This document shows, piece by piece, positions 1 to 5,291 of a DNA stretch of 5,714 nt. The translations under genes and the position numbers were made by a program. The stretch is taken from NCBI GenBank assembly GCA_011390085.1, contig JAABTB010000168.1, positions 1-5,714 on the forward strand. Reading direction: 5' to 3'. The notes beneath the pieces were generated by a model. That model was not told the DNA's origin. It ran no database searches and saw only the letters and a list, made by a program, of their open reading frames with translations. This stretch comes from Desulfobacula sp. GTDB lineage: Bacteria > Desulfobacterota > Desulfobacteria > Desulfobacterales > Desulfobacteraceae. Each line of letters opens with the position of its first letter. Position 1 is the first letter of the stretch.

Positions 1-517
1 CACCGATACCTATTATGGTATCGGCTGTGATATCATGAATAAAAGGGCTATTGAGAAAATTTATACCATCAAACAAAGGGATAAAACCAAGCCCTTCAGT
101 TTTATCTGTCCTGATTTAAAAGATATTTCAAAATATGCCAAGGTTTCCAATTTTGCCTATCGAAACATGAAAAGATTGCTGCCGGGGCCCTATACCTTTA
201 TCCTGACCGGGTCAAAAATGGTGCCGAAAATCATGCTGACCAAACGAAAAACGGCAGGCATCAGGGTTCCGGACAATAAGATCGCCCTGGCCCTGGCGCA
301 TCAGCTCGGAAATCCCATTCTTTCGACCAGTGCTTCGGGGCCGGACGGAAAAATTTTTGACGACCCTTCACTGCTTAATGATCATTTTATCAAAACCATT
401 GATGCCGTCATTGACGGCGGACCCGTTCCAGGATCAGCTTCCAGCGTGATTTCACTAATTGATGATATACCGGAGATTATCCGTTATGGTGCCGGAAATA
501 TTGATATCTTTGAATAG
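1..517 (+). CDS. YrdC/Sua5/YciO-family protein, 5'-truncated by window edge
   Basis: Complete codons start at position 2 and open with TDTYYGIGCDI, the family's N-terminal P-T-D-T-x-Y-G-x-G motif, so the true start lies left of the window and the ATG at 35 is internal. Members bind ATP, threonine and bicarbonate. TsaC/Sua5 makes threonylcarbamoyl-AMP for the t6A modification of ANN-decoding tRNAs in the cytoplasm, while the role of YciO is poorly defined. From memory, the body (FAYRNMKRLLPGPYTFILTG, then KRKTAGIRVP, then LSTS) aligns best with E. coli YciO. Unlike E. coli YciO it keeps KxR (codons at 71-79) followed by KPF. The later motif reads STSASG (323-340), where TsaC has S-A-N. The C terminus, IIRYGAGN then IDIF, is typical of YciO, so the 3' end is intact. 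The last 63 bases overlap sppA on the other strand. Family assignment is firm; choosing between TsaC and YciO function is not. Confidence 0.9.
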   Translation, partial: TDTYYGIGCDIMNKRAIEKIYTIKQRDKTKPFSFICPDLKDISKYAKVSNFAYRNMKRLLPGPYTFILTGSKMVPKIMLTKRKTAGIRVPDNKIALALAHQLGNPILSTSASGPDGKIFDDPSLLNDHFIKTIDAVIDGGPVPGSASSVISLIDDIPEIIRYGAGNIDIFE

Positions 518-1357
518 GGTGTCGGCAAGTTTTTTAATAAAAGTGATTTTGTCTTCTTTCGGGTAAACCGGTTTTAATTTCCCATCAATTCCTGCCAGCT
601 CACCTGCCCACTGGACCGCATCATCGAGATTACCAATGCGGTCAATCAATTTGAGAGTAACAGCCATGCGTCCGGTGTAAACCCTTCCGTCGGCAAGGGT
701 GGCAATGGTTTGAATGTCCATTTTCCGGGAATTGGCCACATCGGTTACAAACTGAAGGTGAAGATCGTCCACAAGCTCCTGAAAAAGCATTTTTTCAGAT
801 TCTTCAAGCTCTCTTAAGGGAGACCCCATATCTTTATACTCACCGCTTTTAATGACCACAGGGGAAATGCCTATTTTTTTTGCAATCTCCATGATATTGG
901 CATATTCCATGATGACACCGATACTGCCGGTGATGGTTCCTGAATTGGCCATGATACCGTCCGTTGCCGAAGCAATATAGTATCCGCCGGAAGCTGCCAC
1001 AGATCCCATGGAAGTAATGATCTTTTTATCTGTTTTGACTTTCATGATCTCGCGAAAAATTTCCTGGGAAGGGCCGATGCCTCCGCCCGGAGACTCAATT
1101 CTTAAAATGATGGCCTTGATGGCAGGATTTTCTTGAAATATTTTGATGTCCTTGAGGATGTGTTTTGAAGACAGGATCATTCCATTAATCTCAACAATGC
1201 CGATATTTCCTTCTGAATTACTCATCTCCCCGGAAAATTGTGTGCTGAGCAGCTTTGTGCCGGAAAACATAAAAGCCATGATACTGACAAACACGAGAGT
1301 AAAACAGGATGCCATGATCATTAAAAAAAACAAAAACGGGTGTCGTCTTGAAAACAT
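455..1357 (-). CDS. sppA: signal peptide peptidase SppA, single-domain (S49 family)
   Basis: This is a 300-residue membrane-bound serine protease that cuts signal peptides left in the membrane after processing. Residues about 8-31 form one hydrophobic segment after an RR-containing start, which fits an N-terminal anchor with the catalytic domain outside the cytoplasm. The core follows the S49 pattern: GIVEINGMI near 53-61, RIESPGG at 86-92, the nucleophile Ser123 in AASGGYY, and the general-base Lys175 in SGEYKDMGSP. The Ser-to-Lys spacing of 52 matches the Ser147/Lys199 pair of Bacillus subtilis SppA. Length is right for the short form rather than the roughly 600-residue duplicated E. coli form. 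The ATG at 1357 has AGGAAG at 1363-1368, 5 bases upstream. No strong own promoter is visible: TATATT at 1381-1386 could be a -10 but lacks a good -35, so expression may depend on readthrough from rpsA. The last 20 residues are encoded opposite the YciO-like gene. Confidence 0.95.
   Translation of the reverse strand: MFSRRHPFLFFLMIMASCFTLVFVSIMAFMFSGTKLLSTQFSGEMSNSEGNIGIVEINGMILSSKHILKDIKIFQENPAIKAIILRIESPGGGIGPSQEIFREIMKVKTDKKIITSMGSVAASGGYYIASATDGIMANSGTITGSIGVIMEYANIMEIAKKIGISPVVIKSGEYKDMGSPLRELEESEKMLFQELVDDLHLQFVTDVANSRKMDIQTIATLADGRVYTGRMAVTLKLIDRIGNLDDAVQWAGELAGIDGKLKPVYPKEDKITFIKKLADTLFKDINISGTITDNLRYIIN
490..535 (+). terminator. weak candidate terminator of the YciO-like gene
   Basis: A TGCCG at 490-494 can pair with CGGCA at 523-527, and a run of six T follows at 530-535, just after the TAG stop at 515-517. 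The loop is about 28 bases and the stem only 5 bp, so this is a poor hairpin. It is listed because it lies where a plus-strand terminator is expected and the gene has no free downstream space. It lies inside the sppA coding sequence. Confidence 0.22.
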
Positions 1358-1362
1358 ATAGA

Positions 1363-1380
1363 CTTCCTAATCATTGATTA
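1363..1380 (-). promoter_or_regulatory. sppA ribosome binding site abutting a 13-bp palindrome
   Basis: Reading on the minus strand, AGGAAG (1363-1368) lies 5 bases before the sppA ATG and supports that start. It touches a perfect inverted repeat, TAATCA at 1368-1373 and TGATTA at 1375-1380 around one central base. The one-base centre makes it a better DNA-binding palindrome than an RNA hairpin. The ribosome binding site is well supported; any operator role is a guess. Confidence 0.6.
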
Positions 1381-1397
1381 AATATAGCAAATGATGC

Positions 1398-1430
1398 AAA
1401 AGGCCGGAATAACAAGAAGTTATCCGGCCC
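1398..1430 (-). terminator. rho-independent terminator downstream of rpsA
   Basis: On the minus strand the arms are GGCCGGATAAC (1429 to 1419) and GTTATTCCGGCC (1413 to 1402). They form an 11-bp stem with one bulged T and a 5-base loop, followed at once by TTTT (1401-1398). The stem is GC-rich at its base. It starts about 70 bases after the rpsA stop and 40 bases before the sppA start. It should end most transcripts from rpsA and reduce expression of sppA. The U tract is short, so partial readthrough is likely. Confidence 0.75.
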
Positions 1431-1451
1431 TTGCAGATTATATGGAATTAA

Positions 1452-1493
1452 GGAATGGGGTGTATGCCTGAATTTACAGGCACAAGCCATCCC
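1452..1493 (-). other. second hairpin in the rpsA 3' untranslated region
   Basis: An inner perfect 6-bp stem joins TGCCTG (1465-1470) and CAGGCA (1477-1482) with a 6-base loop. An outer 7-bp stem joins 1452-1458 and 1487-1493, separated from the inner one by a 4x6 internal loop. The outer stem is complete only in the minus-strand RNA, where the odd pair is G-U; on the plus strand it would be A-C. This suits a structure in the rpsA transcript, starting 8 bases after its stop. No T run follows, so it is not itself a normal terminator. It could protect the mRNA 3' end or lie there by chance. Confidence 0.4.
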
Positions 1494-1501
1494 TATTGCC
1501 C

Positions 1502-3304
1502 TTATTTTTTGGCGTTCTGAATCCTGTTGGCTTCGATCTGTTCCTTGATATTGGTTCTCAGGATTTCGCCAAAAGATGAAGTTGCAGGTTTCATATTTTT
1601 TGCAAATTCTTCAAGATATTTTCCATCATCGTCGTCATCCTGCAGGCGTTTGATGGAAAGGCCGATTCTTCGCTCATCACTGTTGATATTCATCACTTTT
1701 GCGGTGATGGTATCGCCGACGGTATAATGCTCTTTAGGGCTTTTCACATTCTCTTTGCTGATTTCAGAGACATGAACAAGGCCTTCTATACCTTCCTCAA
1801 GTTCTACAAACACGCCAAAGTCGGTGAGGTTGGTAATGACGCCGGATATCTCCTTGCCCACTTCATAGCGTTGGCTTACAGTCTCCCAGGGATCTTTCTG
1901 GGTCTGCTTGATGCCCAGGGAAAATCTTTCGTTGGCCTTGTCAATATCCAGAACAACAGCTTGAATCGTATCATTCTTCTTATATACTTCAGACGGATGT
2001 TTGATTCTTTTTGTCCATGAAATGTCGGAGATATGGACAAGACCGTCAATATCATCATCAATTCCGATAAAAAGACCGAATTCCGTAATATTCTTAATTT
2101 TCCCTTCAATGATTGTACCGACAGGGTATTTCTGGGAAATCACTTCCCAGGGATTATCCACTGTCTGTTTAATACCCAGGGAAATTCTTCTGTTTTCCGG
2201 TTTCAGATCCAAAACAACGGCTTCTACTTCTTCGCCCACGGTTACCATCTGTGAGGGGTGACGGATCTTTCGGGTCCAGGACATTTCAGAGACGTGAATC
2301 AGACCCTCAACGCCTTCTTCAAGCTCAATAAAGGCACCATAATCCGTCAGGCTGACAACCTTGCCGGTGATTTTAGAACCCACCGGATATTTATGGATTG
2401 CCGTTGTCCACGGATCAGGGGTAAGCTGTTTCATGCCAAGGGAAACCCTTTCTTTTTCAAAATCATAGGAAAGAATTTTTACATTTATTTTGTCACCGAC
2501 AGAAAAAAGCTCGGACGGATGTTTTACCCTTCCCCATGAAATGTCGGTAATATGAAGAAGTCCGTCTACGCCGCCAAGATCAACAAAGATACCATATTCG
2601 GTAATATTTTTGACAATCCCTTCCATGACTTTACCATCTTCAATGGCATCCAGGGTCGTGGTTCTTAATTTATCTCTTTCAGCTTCAAGAAGAACGCGTC
2701 TTGAAAGAACAATATTGTTTCTCTTTTTATTGTATTTCAGAATTTTGAAGGTATAGGTCCTATTCACCATCTCATCCATGTTGCGGATGGGTCTTAGGTC
2801 TGCCTGGGACCCGGGCAGGAATCCGATCAAGCCGATATCAACGGAGAAGCCGCCTTTGACGCGACTGGTGATAACGCCCTTAATAGTTCCGTCGGCATCG
2901 TAAATGTCTTTAATGGCATCCCATACTTTAACTTTTTTGGCTTTCTCATGGGACAGCAGGACGGTTTCTTCTTCTTCATCCCAGAGTTCGATCATTACTT
3001 CAACCTGATCGCCGACATGGACATTTACATTGCCTTTTTCATCAATGAATTCATGAATGGAGATCTGCCCCTCGGATTTGTACCCGACATCCACAAGAAC
3101 CGTGTCCCTTCCGATGGAAATGACGTTCCCGGTAACAACCTGGCCTTCTTCAAATTTTTTAAGGCTTGACTCATAGATGTCTAAGAGTTCTCCCATGGTT
3201 TCTTCACCTGTGATTTCAGATAAAGAGGCTTCTTTTTTTTCTAATTTTTCTTCGGTTTCAGAATTCATTGTTTGGCTTTGATTTTCTTTAGAATTAGTGT
3301 TCAT
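1502..3304 (-). CDS. rpsA: 30S ribosomal protein S1
   Basis: At 600 residues this is a full-length S1, which holds mRNA at the small subunit and helps unfold it for initiation. Six S1 (OB-fold) domains can be read: about 53-118, 136-202, 223-292, 308-378, 395-465 and 482-552. Domains 1 and 2 are the divergent ribosome-docking pair; domain 1 holds VDVGYKSEGQI. Domains 3-5 are near-copies with the RNA-contacting pattern YGxFV or FGxFI, GLxHxSxxSW and (K/R)HPS, and are joined by DPW or NPWE linkers ending in KYPVG. Domain 6 ends in IGLSIK and lacks the Trp of the others. It is longer than the 557-residue E. coli protein because of an acidic, Ser/Glu-rich start of about 40 residues and a tail with five Asp in a row (556-560). 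The ATG at 3304 has AGGGGG at 3315-3320, 10 bases upstream; the next ATG (codon 13) has no ribosome binding site. It probably has its own promoter and is followed by a terminator. Confidence 0.98.
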   Translation of the reverse strand: MNTNSKENQSQTMNSETEEKLEKKEASLSEITGEETMGELLDIYESSLKKFEEGQVVTGNVISIGRDTVLVDVGYKSEGQISIHEFIDEKGNVNVHVGDQVEVMIELWDEEEETVLLSHEKAKKVKVWDAIKDIYDADGTIKGVITSRVKGGFSVDIGLIGFLPGSQADLRPIRNMDEMVNRTYTFKILKYNKKRNNIVLSRRVLLEAERDKLRTTTLDAIEDGKVMEGIVKNITEYGIFVDLGGVDGLLHITDISWGRVKHPSELFSVGDKINVKILSYDFEKERVSLGMKQLTPDPWTTAIHKYPVGSKITGKVVSLTDYGAFIELEEGVEGLIHVSEMSWTRKIRHPSQMVTVGEEVEAVVLDLKPENRRISLGIKQTVDNPWEVISQKYPVGTIIEGKIKNITEFGLFIGIDDDIDGLVHISDISWTKRIKHPSEVYKKNDTIQAVVLDIDKANERFSLGIKQTQKDPWETVSQRYEVGKEISGVITNLTDFGVFVELEEGIEGLVHVSEISKENVKSPKEHYTVGDTITAKVMNINSDERRIGLSIKRLQDDDDDGKYLEEFAKNMKPATSSFGEILRTNIKEQIEANRIQNAKK

Positions 3305-3314
3305 TAATAATATT

Positions 3315-3370
3315 CCCCCTAAACGAATTTTTGTACCTGATCATCATACGAGGATTATGGGCAAGTACAA
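3315..3370 (-). promoter_or_regulatory. probable rpsA promoter and ribosome binding site
   Basis: On the minus strand TTGTAC (3370 to 3365) is followed after 16 bases by TATGAT (3348 to 3343), a fair sigma-70-type pair. Transcription would start near 3336 and give a leader of about 30 bases with AGGGGG at 3320-3315 before the ATG. The pair lies in the 97-base gap after cmk, which would let S1 be made in excess of the two upstream enzymes. The motif match was made by eye. Confidence 0.42.
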
Positions 3371-3401
3371 TTGACCTTTATACCAAGCAAAATAAAAAAA
3401 A

Positions 3402-4082
3402 TCAACAGGATTGTGAAGCTTGTCCGGCTTTTTCAATATATCCCAGCATCTTTTCAACGACTTCTTCAATGGTCAGAAAAGTGGAATCGATTTCAACGGC
3501 ATCTTCTGCCGGTTTAAGGGGTGCGGATTTCCTTTTCGAGTCGTTATTGTCCCTTGTTTCCATATCCTTTTGGACCCGGAACAAATCTTTTGTTTCTTCC
3601 GGCATTTCATCGCACCGTCTTTTTGCCCTGATCGCCAAATCCGCATAAAGAAAAAATTTATGAGTAGCATCCGGAAAAACAACGGTCCCCATATCTCTGC
3701 CTTCAAAAACGGCATCCTTTGTCCGGGCGATATTCCTTTGAATCTCAAAAAGGGCTGATCTGACCTGGGGCTTTGCCGAAGAAGAAGAAGCCAGCATGGA
3801 GATTTCAGGGGTCCTTATATAGTCTGAGATATCTCTTCCGGATGACATCAGAACTAGACCGCTTGCCTCCATGATAAAATTAAGATCCAGGGTTTTTAAA
3901 AATTCTTCAAGAACATGATCATCTTCCCAGTTAATCTTCTGCTGCAGGATTTCAAAGGCCACGCCCCTATAGAGAGCGCCGGTATCCACATAAATGCATC
4001 CCAATTTTTGTGACAGAAGCTTGCTGACAGTGGTTTTTCCTGCTCCTGCAGGTCCGTCAATGGTTATGATTCTTGTGTGCAC
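3402..4082 (-). CDS. cmk: cytidylate kinase (CMP/dCMP kinase)
   Basis: This 226-residue cytoplasmic enzyme moves a phosphate from ATP to CMP or dCMP, giving CDP/dCDP for RNA, DNA and phospholipid synthesis. The P-loop is GPAGAGKTT (10-18), then DTGALYR (33-39) at the nucleotide monophosphate site. The ASSSSAKPQVR...QR segment (98-117) carries the family's substrate-site arginines. The conserved EGRDMGTVVFPDA lies at 127-139, the basic lid IRAKRR at 151-156, and RDNNDSKR at 177-184, followed by APLKPAEDAVEIDST (187-201). Length is typical. The start codon is GTG (4082-4080), with AGGA 7 bases upstream inside the end of hisC. The P-loop begins at the usual distance from this start, which supports it. 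The gene follows hisC by only 10 bases, so the two are surely cotranscribed. A run of eight T on the coding strand follows the stop, without a convincing stem before it. Confidence 0.97.
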   Translation of the reverse strand: MHTRIITIDGPAGAGKTTVSKLLSQKLGCIYVDTGALYRGVAFEILQQKINWEDDHVLEEFLKTLDLNFIMEASGLVLMSSGRDISDYIRTPEISMLASSSSAKPQVRSALFEIQRNIARTKDAVFEGRDMGTVVFPDATHKFFLYADLAIRAKRRCDEMPEETKDLFRVQKDMETRDNNDSKRKSAPLKPAEDAVEIDSTFLTIEEVVEKMLGYIEKAGQASQSC

Positions 4083-4089
4083 AGGAATA

Positions 4090-4094
4090 TCCTT
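4090..4094 (-). promoter_or_regulatory. cmk ribosome binding site overlapping the hisC stop
   Basis: On the minus strand AAGGA (4094 to 4090) shares its first two bases with the TAA stop of hisC (4095-4093) and stands 7 bases before the GTG of cmk. It decides the GTG start and suggests translational coupling: ribosomes ending on hisC would be placed on the cmk start. Confidence 0.65.
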
Positions 4095-5184
4095 ATTTTT
4101 TAATGACCTTTTTAAGGGTATCCATCAATATTATATTTTCTTTCCTGGTTCCGGCAGTGATCCGCAAAAACGTATCGAATCCATAAGATTTCATGGATCT
4201 GACAATGACGCCGAATTTCAGCATTTCCTTGAAAATCCGGGTTGCGTCGATCTTAAGATCCACCATGAGAAAATTGGACTGGGTGGGCAGGCATCTCAAT
4301 CCAAGGGTATCCAATTCTGAAAATAGATAATCAAGGCCGTCATGTATGGTTCGCACCGTCTTTTCGATAAAGGCTTCATCTTCCAAAGCGGCAACGGCTG
4401 CAGCCTGGGCAAGCGTATTGACATTAAAGGGCTGGCGTATCCGGTTTAAGATTTCGGCAATTTCACTGTCCATAATGCCGTAGCCTACCCTGAATCCTGC
4501 AAGCCCATACACCTTGGAAAAGGTCCGCAGGGTGACAATTCTGGGATCAGCCAAGGGATTTTGAAGGGAGTTGTATACAGATTCATCCCTTACAAATTCA
4601 ATATAGGCCTCATCTAAAATGATGATCACATCATCCGGCACCTGCGTTAAAAACAGGTTGAAGGCCTGGGAGGAAATTGTGCTGCCTGTGGGATTAAAAG
4701 GATTGGTGATGAAAATCATCCGGGTTTTTGGGGAAATTGCCTCAATGATGCCGTTCAGGTTTGTGGAAAAATCCACCAGCGGTACCACGACCGGTCTTCC
4801 TTTAGCGGTCTTGACACTGATTTCATACATTAAAAAAGACGGCAGCGGCATCACCGCTTCATCTCCCGGATTCAAGAACCCATGGCAAAGAAGCGCAATG
4901 ATATCATCTGATCCGTTTCCTAGAACAATATGGTCGGAAGAAACCTTAAATTTTTGGGAAAGCTTATTTTTTAACAGATACCCTGAGGATTCCGGATAGC
5001 GGTTCATATCGCTTATATGGGCATTGACGGCATCATGAACCCTTGGGGAAAATCCCAGGGGATTTTCATTGGAGGCAAGTTTGATGATATCCTGGATATT
5101 ATATTCTCTTTCAACTTCGGCAAGAGGCTTTCCTGCCTCATAGGCTTTGATGGTGGAGAGGGTTTCACTGATTTTAAATTTCAT
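4093..5184 (-). CDS. hisC: histidinol-phosphate aminotransferase (PLP, fold type I)
   Basis: This 363-residue enzyme transfers the amino group of glutamate to imidazole-acetol phosphate in histidine synthesis. Related enzymes also act on prephenate or phenylpyruvate. Motifs, numbered from the ATG at 5184: LASNENPLGFSP near 36-47, GNGSDD at 89-94 (cofactor phosphate region), NPFNPTG at 161-167, DEAYIEF at 191-197, the PLP lysine Lys224 in TFSKVYGLAGFRVGYG, and the substrate-carboxylate Arg340 in RITAGT. The reading frame stays open to a TTG at 5244, but I chose 5184. MKFKISETLSTIKAYEAGKP is the usual family N terminus, TAGGAG lies at 5195-5200 with 10-base spacing, and the upstream TTG is the first part of a TTGACA promoter box. 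The gene leads a hisC-cmk pair. No other histidine gene is in the window. Deltaproteobacteria often keep a HisC-like enzyme beside aromatic-pathway genes and cmk, so a role in tyrosine or phenylalanine synthesis is an open alternative. Confidence 0.93.
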   Translation of the reverse strand: MKFKISETLSTIKAYEAGKPLAEVEREYNIQDIIKLASNENPLGFSPRVHDAVNAHISDMNRYPESSGYLLKNKLSQKFKVSSDHIVLGNGSDDIIALLCHGFLNPGDEAVMPLPSFLMYEISVKTAKGRPVVVPLVDFSTNLNGIIEAISPKTRMIFITNPFNPTGSTISSQAFNLFLTQVPDDVIIILDEAYIEFVRDESVYNSLQNPLADPRIVTLRTFSKVYGLAGFRVGYGIMDSEIAEILNRIRQPFNVNTLAQAAAVAALEDEAFIEKTVRTIHDGLDYLFSELDTLGLRCLPTQSNFLMVDLKIDATRIFKEMLKFGVIVRSMKSYGFDTFLRITAGTRKENIILMDTLKKVIKK

Positions 5185-5194
5185 GTCCGGTTTG

Positions 5195-5244
5195 CTCCTA
5201 AGGATAAAAAAATAATCATTAGTTAGGATTTGTAATTTTGTCAA
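5195..5244 (-). promoter_or_regulatory. hisC-cmk promoter and ribosome binding site
   Basis: On the minus strand a consensus TTGACA (5244 to 5239) is followed after 18 bases by AATGAT (5220 to 5215), a four-of-six -10 box. Transcription would begin near 5208 and leave a leader of about 24 bases holding TAGGAG (5200 to 5195) before the ATG at 5184. The perfect -35 box is the strongest part of the evidence. Confidence 0.5.
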
Positions 5245-5245
5245 T

Positions 5246-5279
5246 GGTTATGATACTTAGAAGCTCTAAAGCGATAACC
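5246..5279. repeat. nested inverted repeat in the hisC / NamZ-like divergent region
   Basis: An outer pair, GGTTAT (5246-5251) and ATAACC (5274-5279), encloses an inner pair, TTAGA (5257-5261) and TCTAA (5265-5269), around AGC. The arms are separated by 5 and 4 unpaired bases. The element sits next to the hisC -35 box and ends two bases before the ribosome binding site of the NamZ-like gene. It could be an operator, a leader hairpin, or chance in AT-rich DNA. Confidence 0.4.
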
Positions 5280-5286
5280 CAGGGGA
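5249..5286 (+). promoter_or_regulatory. NamZ-like gene ribosome binding site and possible -10 box
   Basis: AGGGGA at 5281-5286, 5 bases before the ATG at 5292, is a good ribosome binding site and fixes that start. TATGAT at 5249-5254 could be a -10 box with a start near 5261, but no -35 box lies at proper spacing, so the promoter part is weak. Confidence 0.4.
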
Positions 5287-5291
5287 TTTTT

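Noticed and set aside
35..517. The ATG at 35 as the real start of the first gene
   Set aside because: The frame is open to the window edge, and the residues before this ATG form the conserved YrdC-family N-terminal motif, so the gene must start upstream.
1727..2539. Several open frames of 70-100 residues on the plus strand opposite rpsA
   Set aside because: They are shadows of the repeated S1 domains, lack family motifs, and overlap a certain gene. The similarity among them reflects the domain copies.
1502..3304. Internal near-repeats in rpsA as a possible tandem duplication artefact
   Set aside because: The repeat unit matches the S1 domain and its linker, and the copies differ at many positions, as expected for the normal six-domain protein.
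3394..3440. Run of eight T on the coding strand right after the cmk stop, as a possible terminator
   Set aside because: I could not find a stem of more than about four pairs before it. The AT-rich run more likely belongs to the region upstream of the rpsA promoter.
3779..3791. GAA triplet run inside cmk, as a possible repeat expansion
   Set aside because: It encodes the serines of ASSSSAK, which align without a gap to the same-length segment of E. coli Cmk recalled from memory, so it is not an insertion.
4619..4999. Plus-strand open frame of 126 residues opposite hisC
   Set aside because: It lies fully inside hisC, which has all its catalytic motifs, and the translated shadow shows no recognisable domain or ribosome binding site.
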